Shown here: positions 17,946 to 27,544 of the stretch, in pieces
How positions within the stretch are numbered: the first letter of the stretch is position 1
How the letters are laid out: every line of letters starts with the position of its first letter
DNA from: Gracilaria domingensis
Lineage: Eukaryota; Rhodophyta; Florideophyceae; Gracilariales; Gracilariaceae
Assembly (NCBI GenBank): GCA_022539475.1
Contig: VCMS01000011.1
Coordinates: 186,001 to 250,000, forward strand
Direction of reading: 5' to 3'
Length of the DNA: 64,000 bases
Program-made: the position numbers and the translations under genes
The notes under the pieces: generated by a model
Seen by the model: only the letters and a program-made list of their open reading frames with translations
Database searches by the model: none
What the model was told of the DNA's origin: nothing

Positions 17946-20080
17946 TTACCAAATCTCACATCTTGCCTCAGGAGGTTGGTACATAGGGTCCCCATCCTTG
18001 ATATCAAAAGCAGTATGGAAGTCATCGATAACCTGAACGATGTTCGCACGAAACTCGCCTGGGGCATGAGGGTCCATAATTATTCTTTGTAAAGCATTTT
18101 CTTCCCTTATGTTGTTGCGCCAAACAGCTGCCCATCCCAAGAAGAAGCGCTGTTCCGGTGTGAAACCGTCCATATCTGGAAGCCGGCCATGTTTTTCCAT
18201 GAAGGTGTTTAGGCCAGCAAAAGCCAGTTTAACGCCTCCGTAATCCGCGATATTCTCTCCGAGACAAAGTTTGCCGTTCAAGTTCTTATCAAAAATCTTG
18301 TAATCGCTGCAAAGCTTCTCCATGTTTGCGGCCCTTCTTTCGTACTCCTCTGCGTCCTCTCTTGTCCACCAGTCAACCAGCTCACCGTTTGAGTCAAACT
18401 TTCGTCCTTGGTCGTCATATCCGTGCCTGTAAAAAAAATCCAACAAAAGAGTTTATCCGTTACTGATAGTTAGAACACTAGAAATATGTACACCATATAT
18501 ACCGGTCTCTTGCTTAACAGGAAAGTACGAACTTACGAGATCTCATGACAAATGACGGCTCCAATGGCCGAAAAATTGACAGCTGGGTCTCCGTAAGGAG
18601 CATCTGTGGAAGGATGAAAGAAGAATGGGGGTTGCAAAATGGCCGCCGGGAAAACAATGACGTTCTTCAACGGATGGAAATAGGCGTTGACCATGGTCGG
18701 CGGCATCTCCCACCTGTTCGGATCAACTGGCTTATCAATTCTCTTTATCATTAGCTCGAACTCACGAACCATGCACGCACGGGCATTCGTTGCATAAGAA
18801 TTCTTCATCGAAAGCTTCTTGATCAGTTCTGGGATATCATCTACTTCCCACTTGTCAGGATAGCCAATCATGGGTCGGAACTTTGCCAGCTTCTGTTTTG
18901 CCTTTTCCTTGGTTTCAGGTTGCATCCATTCCAAATTATCAATCCTTTCTAAGAGGACGTCAGTCAACACATTGACCATTTCTAAGCAAGCTGTCTTTGC
19001 CAACGACGAGAAATGACGATCAGTGTACAAAATTCCAAGGCAATGCTCAAGAAGATCTGTAACACCAGAATTCAAAACCCGTTTCCATCGTGGTTTCATT
19101 TCTGGCTGTCCTGTCATCGTCGTTCCAAAGAAGGAAAATTGTTCCTCTTCAACTTTTGTTGGAAGATAACGTGCCATACGCTTCATTACATGGTATGTGG
19201 TATATATCTTCCATGTCTCCATATCCACGTCAAAAAGCAGCTTCGTGAGATTGACAAAGAAACCTGGGTTGTCAACGATGATAGTTTTCGTGGCTTCTTC
19301 TGGTAAACCCAGAAGCTTGAAAAACTGGGCCCATGGAAGTTTTCCTTCATCCGACTTCGTGCGTTCTACAAGGTCTTCAACGCCTTCAAACTTATTGTAC
19401 GTCTTTAGAGGATCACGCATTTCAGTCTTCGTGCGACACGAGGTAGCTATTTTGATCTCTAAATCCATGTGCTGCTTCGCCTTTTCTTCTGCAACTTGTT
19501 CATTACAGAAACCACATAGTGAGAGCATGTTGGCGACATGTTTAACATATTTCTCACGAATCTCTTTCTTATCGTCTCTGAAGTAGAAGTCTCGATCGCC
19601 GATACCCAAAGAACCAGACTGAGAGACAGCCATAACCTCCCAGGAACTATTCTTTGCGTCTGGAATACTGTAAAAGCCGAAAAGACCAGGGGTGATGCCC
19701 AGTTGCGAACGCAAGGTAGCAGACAATAAAAGCACTTCGTGAGGTTCTTTTATATTGTCGATATGTTCAAATACATCTTTCATGGGAGCAAGTCCGTGCT
19801 TTTCGCAAGCATCCTCGTCCATTCCGGTTGCGTACAAGATGCCTACGGCGATGCGATTCGGATCAGTCGTGCTTTCGTCCTGCACACACTCTTCAAGAAT
19901 CTGCCGCAATTGACTGTTTCCCATTTCATGCAGTTCCTCAAATGCTCCCCATCGAGAATACTCACCAGGAATGGGGTTTCGAGATAGCCACCCCCCGTTG
20001 GCAAAACGATAAAAGTTGTGTGCCGGGGAAATGGAACGATCAAGATTCGCTACATCGATACCGTTCACAGCACTAACCAT
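17946..20080 (-). CDS. M13 (neprilysin/PepO family) zinc metallopeptidase
   Basis: Two exons, 20080-18537 and 18426-17946, with a 110-nt intron (18536-18427, GTAAGT...ACAG), giving 674 residues. The intron splits the zinc motif: HEIS ends exon 1 and the final His opens exon 2, restoring HEISH (His512, Glu513, His516). The third ligand motif GENIADYGG (Glu572, Asp576) and the C-terminal CEIW (family C-x-x-W) are present. The N terminus (NGIDVANLDRS, FYRFANGGWL) resembles the soluble bacterial and protist M13 form and has no TM anchor. M13 enzymes cleave short peptides on the amino side of hydrophobic residues. The first in-frame ATG is 20080, but the frame is open and ATG-less for 55 codons upstream with a Ser/Arg/Leu-rich, targeting-like composition. 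An upstream exon may therefore exist. Confidence 0.93.
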
Positions 20081-20521
20081 TCTGCTTGGGAATTTTCCTA
20101 CGGCAGTTGAAGATGTATAGTATCGGATAGCTCTCAAGCTTGCGGCCAGAGAGCGATGGAGAGAAGCGGATGGACCCTTGCGGTTTCTGGGTAAGAGCGA
20201 AGGTAGCCGTGCAAGATGCAGACCGCTGCCATGGAAAGCGCGCAGTCATCGCTGGCAAGTTGTTTGGTGTGGGCCTCATGCAGACGGCATTTGGCCAATC
20301 GTAAGATGGGTTTTGGCAACGGGCCCACTCGTGGTGGACCCAAAGCAGAAGGGTCAAAAATTACGTAACGTCTGACTACGTGTAAGCAACCCTCAGGTCG
20401 GAACAGCCAGGTGAACACGGGGAGCATCATGAAGTGTTTGAGGAGCGAATCCTCAGCCAACATATCAGCTTCCTCCGCCTTCATCATCAAGTGTTAAGGA
20501 CCTGCACTCTGCACATACATC
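20081..20521. promoter_or_regulatory. Divergent intergenic region
   Basis: 441 bp between the starts of the M13 peptidase and the poly-SIM gene. The part next to the peptidase is an open, targeting-peptide-like extension of its frame without an ATG. No TATA box is visible. Confidence 0.4.
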
Positions 20522-21790
20522 ATGAGAACACCGCGCCGCAGACCCAGTCGTCCACTTCGCAAAAGACCGCGTATTGATGACCTTGCTGATGAAGAGCCAG
20601 AGTCTTCCAGCGATTCAACTTCCTCGGAGTCCTCTGAAGACTCTCCACCAGACTTTGCCGCGGATGCTGACGACGAGGAAGGATACATATCTGCCCTTGA
20701 GGAAAAGCCAACCCCAACACCGCAACCGAGACGTCCCTCTCGCCTTGCGAAGCCGCGATGTTTCCTCGATGCCGTCAGACCGTACGTTGAGCCCTTGTCA
20801 AAGGATGCCGTCAAGCTTAGCCAGCTTACGATGGCGGAGATAAACGCTGGTGAGGCATATCGTGGTCCGCTTGTGTGCACTGATGCAGACCGTGCCGAGG
20901 TCGAAGCAGCACGTGTCACGGCAGCCAGTCTTGCGGGTTACGATAGCGATGATTTCGTCGACGACACAGAAGAAGTAATACCTCAGATAGAGACACGTTC
21001 AGTTTCGCTGAAGCGACGAACCAGGTCTCGCAACAGCGACCATTCAAGCTCCGATTCTGAATCGCTATCGAGCGAAAGCAGCTCAGACCGTCCGAGCGAA
21101 CCCGAAAGCGATGGTTCACCGCGCGGTTCTGCTCAGACAATAGAAGTGCGTTCCTCGCACTATGATGACGTTGAACTCGAAGAAAGGGAACAGGGGTCAT
21201 CTGACTACGAGCCTGAGAAAAATCGCTCCCCTCCGAGAAAGCTGTTTCGCCTTGTTCGAAGCGATAAGTTAACACCAGGGAGACACACGAGCGACAGTGG
21301 GGGTGAGTCTAGCTATAGCAATCTAGAGGATATAACCAGGAAGGCCACTGAAGGATCGAGTTTCACCGCGGATCAATCCCCAATGTCAGAAACACGAGGT
21401 CGACCAGGATCTAAGTCCCGAGTACGTAGTACGCAACGACGGAATGGGCCATTCGCTTCCAGTCATGTCATTGAGGTTGTAGACCTTAGTCATGATAGGA
21501 ACCATGACCATGACACACAACTCCCGGGGACAGAAGCGATGACAGCACGCAGTGAGATGACGGGCTCAACGAACATCCAGGAAACCAGGCCCTCTACGCC
21601 ACCCCGTAGGGTTCCATCGCGAGTTCTAGATGTCGTTGACCTGTGCGATGATAACTGCGAAGAGGGAGGCCGAAAGGAAGAAGTAATTGACTTGTCGATG
21701 AGTGATGACGGTCCTGTAAAAGTTGTTCAACCACCCGTAGAGCCGAGACGAAATTTGAGAACGAGGAAGCCGCGCTTCCGTCTCAATTAG
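20522..21790 (+). CDS. Acidic/serine-rich protein with three C-terminal SUMO-interaction motifs
   Basis: 422 residues, mostly disordered: a basic start, Ser/Asp/Glu tracts at about 20-55 and 170-230, and a short, more ordered patch at about 80-145 (PYVEPLSKDAVKLSQLTMAE). Three hydrophobic-acidic motifs stand in the last quarter: VIEVVDLS (316-323), VLDVVDLCDD (368-377) and EVIDLSMSDD (387-396). Each fits the SUMO-interaction motif (hydrophobic core next to acidic or Ser residues). Clusters of SIMs are known in SUMO-targeted ubiquitin ligases and polySUMO readers. No RING or other catalytic domain is present, so this may be a nuclear scaffold. I do not recognise the family. Coding status is supported by length and consistent composition. 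Confidence 0.7.
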   Translation: MRTPRRRPSRPLRKRPRIDDLADEEPESSSDSTSSESSEDSPPDFAADADDEEGYISALEEKPTPTPQPRRPSRLAKPRCFLDAVRPYVEPLSKDAVKLSQLTMAEINAGEAYRGPLVCTDADRAEVEAARVTAASLAGYDSDDFVDDTEEVIPQIETRSVSLKRRTRSRNSDHSSSDSESLSSESSSDRPSEPESDGSPRGSAQTIEVRSSHYDDVELEEREQGSSDYEPEKNRSPPRKLFRLVRSDKLTPGRHTSDSGGESSYSNLEDITRKATEGSSFTADQSPMSETRGRPGSKSRVRSTQRRNGPFASSHVIEVVDLSHDRNHDHDTQLPGTEAMTARSEMTGSTNIQETRPSTPPRRVPSRVLDVVDLCDDNCEEGGRKEEVIDLSMSDDGPVKVVQPPVEPRRNLRTRKPRFRLN

Positions 21791-22520
21791 GTAACATTCG
21801 ACTCTTTTTGTGATTCGGAAAACCCTTTCAGTGCACGCTAGCCTTGTACCGCGTTGTAGTTGACAAATTGGAAGATAAAGCAGTATCACTCTCGAGCAGT
21901 AAGACCATGACCACACAGCTCACGCCTACTCCTCCTAGCGCCACTTCTTTAGTGTTAACAGCGTTGAATGGTGGGTAACAGAAAATTGTAGGCAAAAGGA
22001 TACTCTTCGTTGTAGCGATGCCATTTATTGATCATCTTCATCTGATGCACTCATCAATGATGAGTCATCATCACCATGACAGGGAGCTGCAAATCCAACA
22101 TTGCTGGTGACTTTTTGAGGCGATTGCATCGTACCGCAGTGGTAGGAAGTCGAAAAAACGAACTTCGAAGGTAAATTTGCTTGGCACAATCGGCCGCCAT
22201 GCGAGCAACGAGCTAAAATAAATTTCATGCAGCTTCCAATAAAATAACGTCTCTCTCCATTCTATTTAAAACCCTTGCTGGTTTCATTGAGCAGTTCCTT
22301 TGTCGAACTAATGGGCCTCACGATACTCTTGGAAATCCGCGCTTACCGACGGTAGCTCTCGAATGTCATCTTTTTATGCAGAACAAAGATCCTCTGCGAA
22401 AGGATATGTGAGGTTTGTCTTTCACGGAAACGGACAACATCGCTCAAAGTCCCTTTTCTTTAGTCATACGAGCTCTGAGACCGGATTAAGCCTTTCTATT
22501 TTGACTCTCGGCACCCGATA
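21791..22520. other. Intergenic region, no firm gene
   Basis: 730 bp. A 67-residue minus-strand ORF (22228-22025) has no recognisable feature. A CATCATGATGAG-type palindromic patch lies at 22030-22078. The downstream half must hold the promoter of the tubulin cofactor C gene. Confidence 0.4.
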
Positions 22521-23329
22521 ATGCAATCGACATCCAAATCCCATCAGCTCGAAGCAGAATTCACTGCAAGATGCGAAGAACTGCGTTCTGGGATTAAGGC
22601 CGCTAAACTGTCGTCGCTCCCAGATGTAAGAGCACAATTGGAGGCCGTGAGAGAGTTATTTACGCAAGGTACCGAATGGTGGACAAAGTATGATGTGCGA
22701 CGAAATTCCGAGAAACTCCTTTCTCTTGAGAAAGATGTAGATGTCGTGACCAGACGGCTAAAGCCACGTCGGAAATTCCGGTTCAGCCAAGCACTCCCTT
22801 CGGAAACTTGCGGACCTCAACTTCATCCTACACCAGTCTCAGAGAAGGCAGCGCTTTCATTGGGTGCTTTGGGAAATGGGATAATTGTAGATTCTAGTAG
22901 CGTGCGAAACGAAAAATAGAAGTCAGCAACTTGGACGGAAAACCAATGACCATAATGGGCTTGAAAGATGTTTGCGTGTCTCTGACAGGAACTCCTACTG
23001 CGCTGCGACTAACGAATCTCAACCGCTGCGATGTGCAATGTGTGATTGTCAACGGTTCAGTTTTCATGTCGGAGTGCAATAACTGTGTCGTAAGCTTCGT
23101 ATGTCATCAACTGCGTATCCATCAGTCAAATGATTGTTCATTATGGACTTGCTCCGACAGCGCTCCGATTATAGAAGATTGCCAGCGCATGCGATTCGGA
23201 GAGCTGCAAGCTGAAGGGCGTAGAGGTTGTTGGAACGACATCAAAGACTTCAGCTGGCTCCGTGAAGACCAAAGCCCGAACTGGGAGTTGCTGAACAGTA
23301 CACGCGTCTTCCGGGCATCCGCTCTTTAA
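22521..23329 (+). pseudogene. Tubulin-binding cofactor C (TBCC), coding frame broken near 22912
   Basis: Two plus-strand frames together make a short TBCC of about 265 residues. Frame 1 (22521-22919, 132 aa) holds the helical N-terminal part and RRKFRF, the conserved link before the C-CAP domain. Frame 2 (open from 22901 to the stop at 23329) holds the C-CAP/TBCC domain (NRCDVQC, FVCHQLRIH, PIIEDC, WNDIKDFSWL). Cofactor C drives GTP hydrolysis on beta-tubulin in the folding supercomplex; family members use an Arg finger in the QLR motif, which is kept here. Frames change inside a run of five A at 22912-22916, and one extra A would join them smoothly. A tiny intron (23-26 nt) or a 56-nt one could also join them but would lack this genome's usual GTAAGT/GTACGT donor. 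It may be a sequence error in a working gene rather than a true pseudogene. Confidence 0.75.
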
Positions 23330-25539
23330 TGTTGGAAGCCAAACGAAGGGGAAAGAACAGAGGCTTTAAGTCATTCTTAATGAGCGGTTTCGTATATGGC
23401 TATTGAAACCCCCATATGAGAGGTTTCTTTAGGTGCTTATGCGTATGCTGCATGTTGGCCAAAGGAAGAACGGGGAGTTGCGTTTATTCCGTAACTCTAT
23501 TGTTTCGATATTCCCCGGGAAATGTGTATATCGTACTTGAACAATTGTTGAACTCTTCGACGTTTTGTATCGAGGACATCTACGGTTCGTGCAAGCAGTA
23601 TGACTCGCGAGCAAAAGCCCAGAAAGTCGTTGAACTCGTTCGGGCGATCGATCTGCTCGCTGGTCGCTCTCATGGCCCATCCACCGTCCAGGTCCAAGAG
23701 TCCAGGGCCCGGGTGGTATATCGCTAAACTACCCCCGTCCAGCTGCACGCGCGCAGTAGGTTATGAGCCGGTATATCCATCCAAACATTATTCCGAGAAC
23801 ATGAAAATCTACCTGCTGATCTTCTCTGGGACGTCTGATTGGTTTGTTTCGACTCAAGTGAAGAACACCTCGTTTTCGAACATGGTCTTCAGCAGCTGGA
23901 GCCCACGGCAGTTGTCATGTGTTCTTCAAACTTGTTTCTGGAGAAGATGGTTAGCCCCAACGCCAGCATAGCAACGCAGAATGTCAATGATTGATACCAA
24001 AAGTACTCGAATAGGGCTGATTTCAATGATGTGAGATGCGTACACCTATCAAGTTCGATACACGCACAGCGATAGGGAATAGAGAACAATACTACAGTTA
24101 CTACCGGTTACACAAATCCAGCTTTCCATGTAGCCACACCTGCGCATACCGCTCTCGTCAAGTCATTCCATCCTCGCTCATCTTACAAAGTACTACAAAT
24201 AATGTCGTCCCAGTCATCTTAGACGCCGGAACAAGTCCAGGTGGGAAATGCGAAGCTTTATGTCCGAGAAACGGGATGCCGTCGAAATGAAAGCCCTCGC
24301 CGAGAACATGTACAGGAATTCCTAATAGGAAGGCCCTTCGTTGCTGCATCACAGTGACTTTACCAGCTCATTACGTACATGACATAAATGAACATAGCAT
24401 TGTTTCACGTCCCTCAAATTCAGTCACATGTCAAAGCTCTCCACCGTCGTGCATCACGGAACGCTTCTTCACTTCTTCGGTGTGCATTCAATTCGGAACA
24501 CAGCATCAGTTCTAGCTCTGTACCCTTGGCAGTGACAACTTAAATTGTCCGCGGTGGGACAAACGAACAGAATATGCAGGTATCGCCATGTACTGTGTTG
24601 AATTGTGGTTGCTCTCGCTCTCTCGTTCCCTCTCTCTCTTTCTTTCGTATAATTGCAGTCACGTTGATGTCGACGTGATTGTTGCCGAGAGTCCAAATTT
24701 CCACAAGCGCTGTGACCTTCTCTTGCATCAGGCCAGTATAAAAGCGGGTTTCCACCAGCGCTTCTCACAGCTCTGACGTACTCGCACCATCTACAAAACC
24801 CAGAGCTGAAGCCCCTTCATCTTTCTCCTCGTCTCCAAGTCATTCTTGCTCATCGCATATTACTTTCCTATCATTCCAAGACTTCTTATTCTTTTATATG
24901 TATGTATATCACCTCCCTTTTCTCTGATTGCTACGACAACGTCTCCAGTGTTTATTGACCATTCTTTTTTCCATATTACTGCCATCTTCTCTTTTCATGT
25001 TTGCAGTGTTGCTTGTCTCTTTTTTTCTTTTTATCGTTCAACACCACAACCTCGTGCACAACCTCACAAAGCCAGAAAGTCAGCCGATAACCATTTCAAA
25101 GGGAGGGATGGCTGTTCTCACTGTGGTACTACGCTCCGGTACTCACGATCGTCGAAGCCACAAAGGCCGAACGTTTGTCAGCTCATGCCTGATGACGGTC
25201 GTGCCTCCCTGTGGTAGACCCGGGTGAAAGCCTTAGATGCAAAAGCTTGAGAAGCGTGATGTGCCGAGCGTACTTGTTTGGTGTGCACGAGAGTTGATGG
25301 TGTTGACGATAAACTATCTCTTCATTAGCAGGTCTGCATACTAAACTATACTCCCATGAAATCGTTTGCTTGTAATTGTTCGTGCTTGCTTCTTTCTATA
25401 TGCAGCTATTTTCTTCTTCGTTTGTTCATTCGTTTTTTTCTTTTCTTCTTCTTCTTTACGCTTATTTGCTCGTATAGCGTGGAGGTTTCTCAAGCAACTC
25501 TAATAACCTCTAGGCTTTCCTCAAATCAGAGCCAACGAC
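23330..25539. other. Gene-poor region upstream of a hAT element
   Basis: About 2.2 kb. Most ORFs are short and motif-free. One weak candidate is a 76-residue ORF at 24997-25227 (plus) with a hydrophobic N terminus (MFAVLLVSFFLFIV) that could be a signal peptide. A TATAAAAG box lies 253 bp upstream of it at 24737-24744, and T-rich sequence in between could be a leader or intron. I would not count it as a gene without transcript data. Confidence 0.35.
24737..24744 (+). promoter_or_regulatory. TATA box upstream of a possible small secreted ORF
   Basis: TATAAAAG is followed about 30 bp later by a CA-rich initiation zone. The first plausible ORF with a signal-like N terminus starts at 24997. Confidence 0.3.
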
Positions 25540-26265
25540 CAGGGGTAGGACCAATCTGATTGCTATCGATTGCATCAATTGCAATCAATCCGGCAATCAA
25601 TCGAGCTTCTAAGAAAAGCTGCAAGGATTGCAATATGTATTTGCTTTGCAATCGGGATTGCAATATGTATTTGCATTGCAATCGAGATTGCAATATGCAT
25701 TTGCTTTGCAATCGCGATTGCGATTGCGTACTCATTTGCAATCCCGATTGCAATTGCACACCTGATTTGCAATCAAGAGTGCAATCACGAACTGCACAAC
25801 TATATCCGACCTTTTTTACAACTGCGAAGTGCTGCACTTAGAAACGAAACGAATAGATTTGTAGCAAAAACCACAATCAAAACAACACAATGTTTACTCA
25901 AGATATGTCAAAGTCCTCTACAGCTCCTAACAGCAAACCAAACATACTTGAAGAATTAGTAAGAATAGCATTCAGGGCATCACGGACAGTATACATGTTC
26001 CAGAAGCGAGAGTTCAGGCGCAAAAAGATCAAAGCTGCAACAATTCAAGTTCTCTTAACAAGTTTACTCCAATCGCAATCAATATGAATTGAGATTACTA
26101 GAACTCTTGCAATCGTGATTGCGATTGCAAAGAGATCTTCAATCGCGATTGCGATTGCAAGAGTTCTTTGCAATCTAGATTGCAATACGCTATCCTTTTG
26201 CAATCGGAGATTGCAGGGTGCAATCGCAATCGATTGCCCAAGCAATCGATTGCGTCCTACCTCTG
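25540..26265. mobile_element. Non-autonomous hAT-type DNA transposon (726 bp) with perfect 8-bp target duplication
   Basis: The element starts CAGGGGTAGGACCAATC and ends, read on the other strand, CAGAGGTAGGACGCAATC: terminal inverted repeats with one mismatch and one indel. It is flanked on both sides by CCAACGAC (25532-25539 and 26266-26273), an exact 8-bp target-site duplication. CAGGGGT ends and 8-bp duplications are hallmarks of hAT elements. The subterminal zones (about 25560-25790 and 26100-26250) are packed with palindromes around GATTGCAATC and CGATTGCGATTGC, probable transposase-binding sites. No transposase can be read inside, so it would need help in trans. A relative with the same end design lies at 58992-59904. 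Confidence 0.92.
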
Positions 26266-27544
26266 CCAACGACTACAGATATTCAGCCGCGTTACACGCA
26301 TTGAGCTACTGTTAGTTATTCTAAGAAAGCATTAGATCTCCAGGATGCTCTCAGGTCTACTTGAGCATTTCGTCACCGATGATTCTACCTGTTCATATCT
26401 TGTTCCTTTCAATGTATCTCTCTATTTTTCATCTTGAGGTTACCAGCCAACGGGCACACTACGATAAGGCGCTTCTTTGTTACGGATACTGGTCCGACAT
26501 GGACAGAATACGGACGTTAACGCCGTACTCGATGGCATGCTCAAGGAAAGATGGCTGCATCGCATTGCTAGGTGGCACCTAGAGCTCTCTGGGAGCGATA
26601 AACATATGGAACAACGGATGATGATCTTGTGGGCATGGGCGGCACATGCTTGAACTGGGAAAGCGGCTGTACAAATTCTTCTTCAAGAGGTGAAAGGCAG
26701 GGATGATTGTAAAGATCTCTAGAAGAAGCGTGTCTCACAAAGAACTCAGCAAAGCAACTTCTGCCTCTCCCTGTGCAACCTTATGCCATAGTGCTTTCGA
26801 TAGTGACGTCAGCGAAGGAGTCGATTCCCATTCTGTTCTTTGTCAGCTTCTGCCCAGTAAACGCGCTTCGCAGAACCCATACGACGGGGCTAGTTCAAGT
26901 CCTTGTTATGAACTAATCGATTCTTGCGAATGGGTCCCGATTTGCTATTCTCACCTTTTCCTGTATACTGCTGACGCACTTCAGCCAGTTCCATTCGTGC
27001 ATAAGGACCGTTTTGTTTTACAACCACCACTACGGGACGCCTGAGGTCGTGAAGACAAGCGCTGAGGGGTTTTCTTGTGAACGCCTGGACATATGAGGTT
27101 AAAGATGGTGTGAAGTGGACATTTAATGCTCGACATTCTACCCAGTTTATACAATATATCCGGGAATTGGCCGGACAGCTTCAATGGCCAAATATCGGGA
27201 GCTGCAAGCAAACAAATCTAGTACCGTCGTAGATTACGCGATAATCATTATCCCGAACCACAGTTTTTCACCAGAAACCTTTGATGTTCCCGTACGATGG
27301 AGCCAATGGGAAGTACTTCATCATGAAAATGTGCTCCACTATCTACATTTGCATCTATCCCCCGCCTCAAGCAATCGTAAGTCTGTGTCTGAAAAATGTG
27401 TTCTCTCATCACGGGCTGCAAAAGACCTTGTAGCAAACGCAAAAAGCGACATTTCTATGAGAATGTCGCTGAGTAATACGCGAAACAAATACTACGTGTA
27501 GACTCTTCCCACCGCTTGCGACTCGGACAAAGTAAGACTTCAAT
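26266..27544. other. Intergenic region, no firm gene
   Basis: About 1.3 kb between the hAT element and the stop of the Hint gene. ORFs of 113 aa (26703-27044) and 105 aa (27184-27501) on the plus strand show no motif, and neither has a recognisable promoter. Confidence 0.4.

Noticed and set aside
25560-25841. Overlapping ORFs within the GATTGCAATC array, at first sight a peptide repeat (CNRDCN) or a CRISPR-like array
   Set aside because: Repeats are palindromic, uneven in spacing and confined to transposon ends with target duplications; no equal spacers and the host is eukaryotic.
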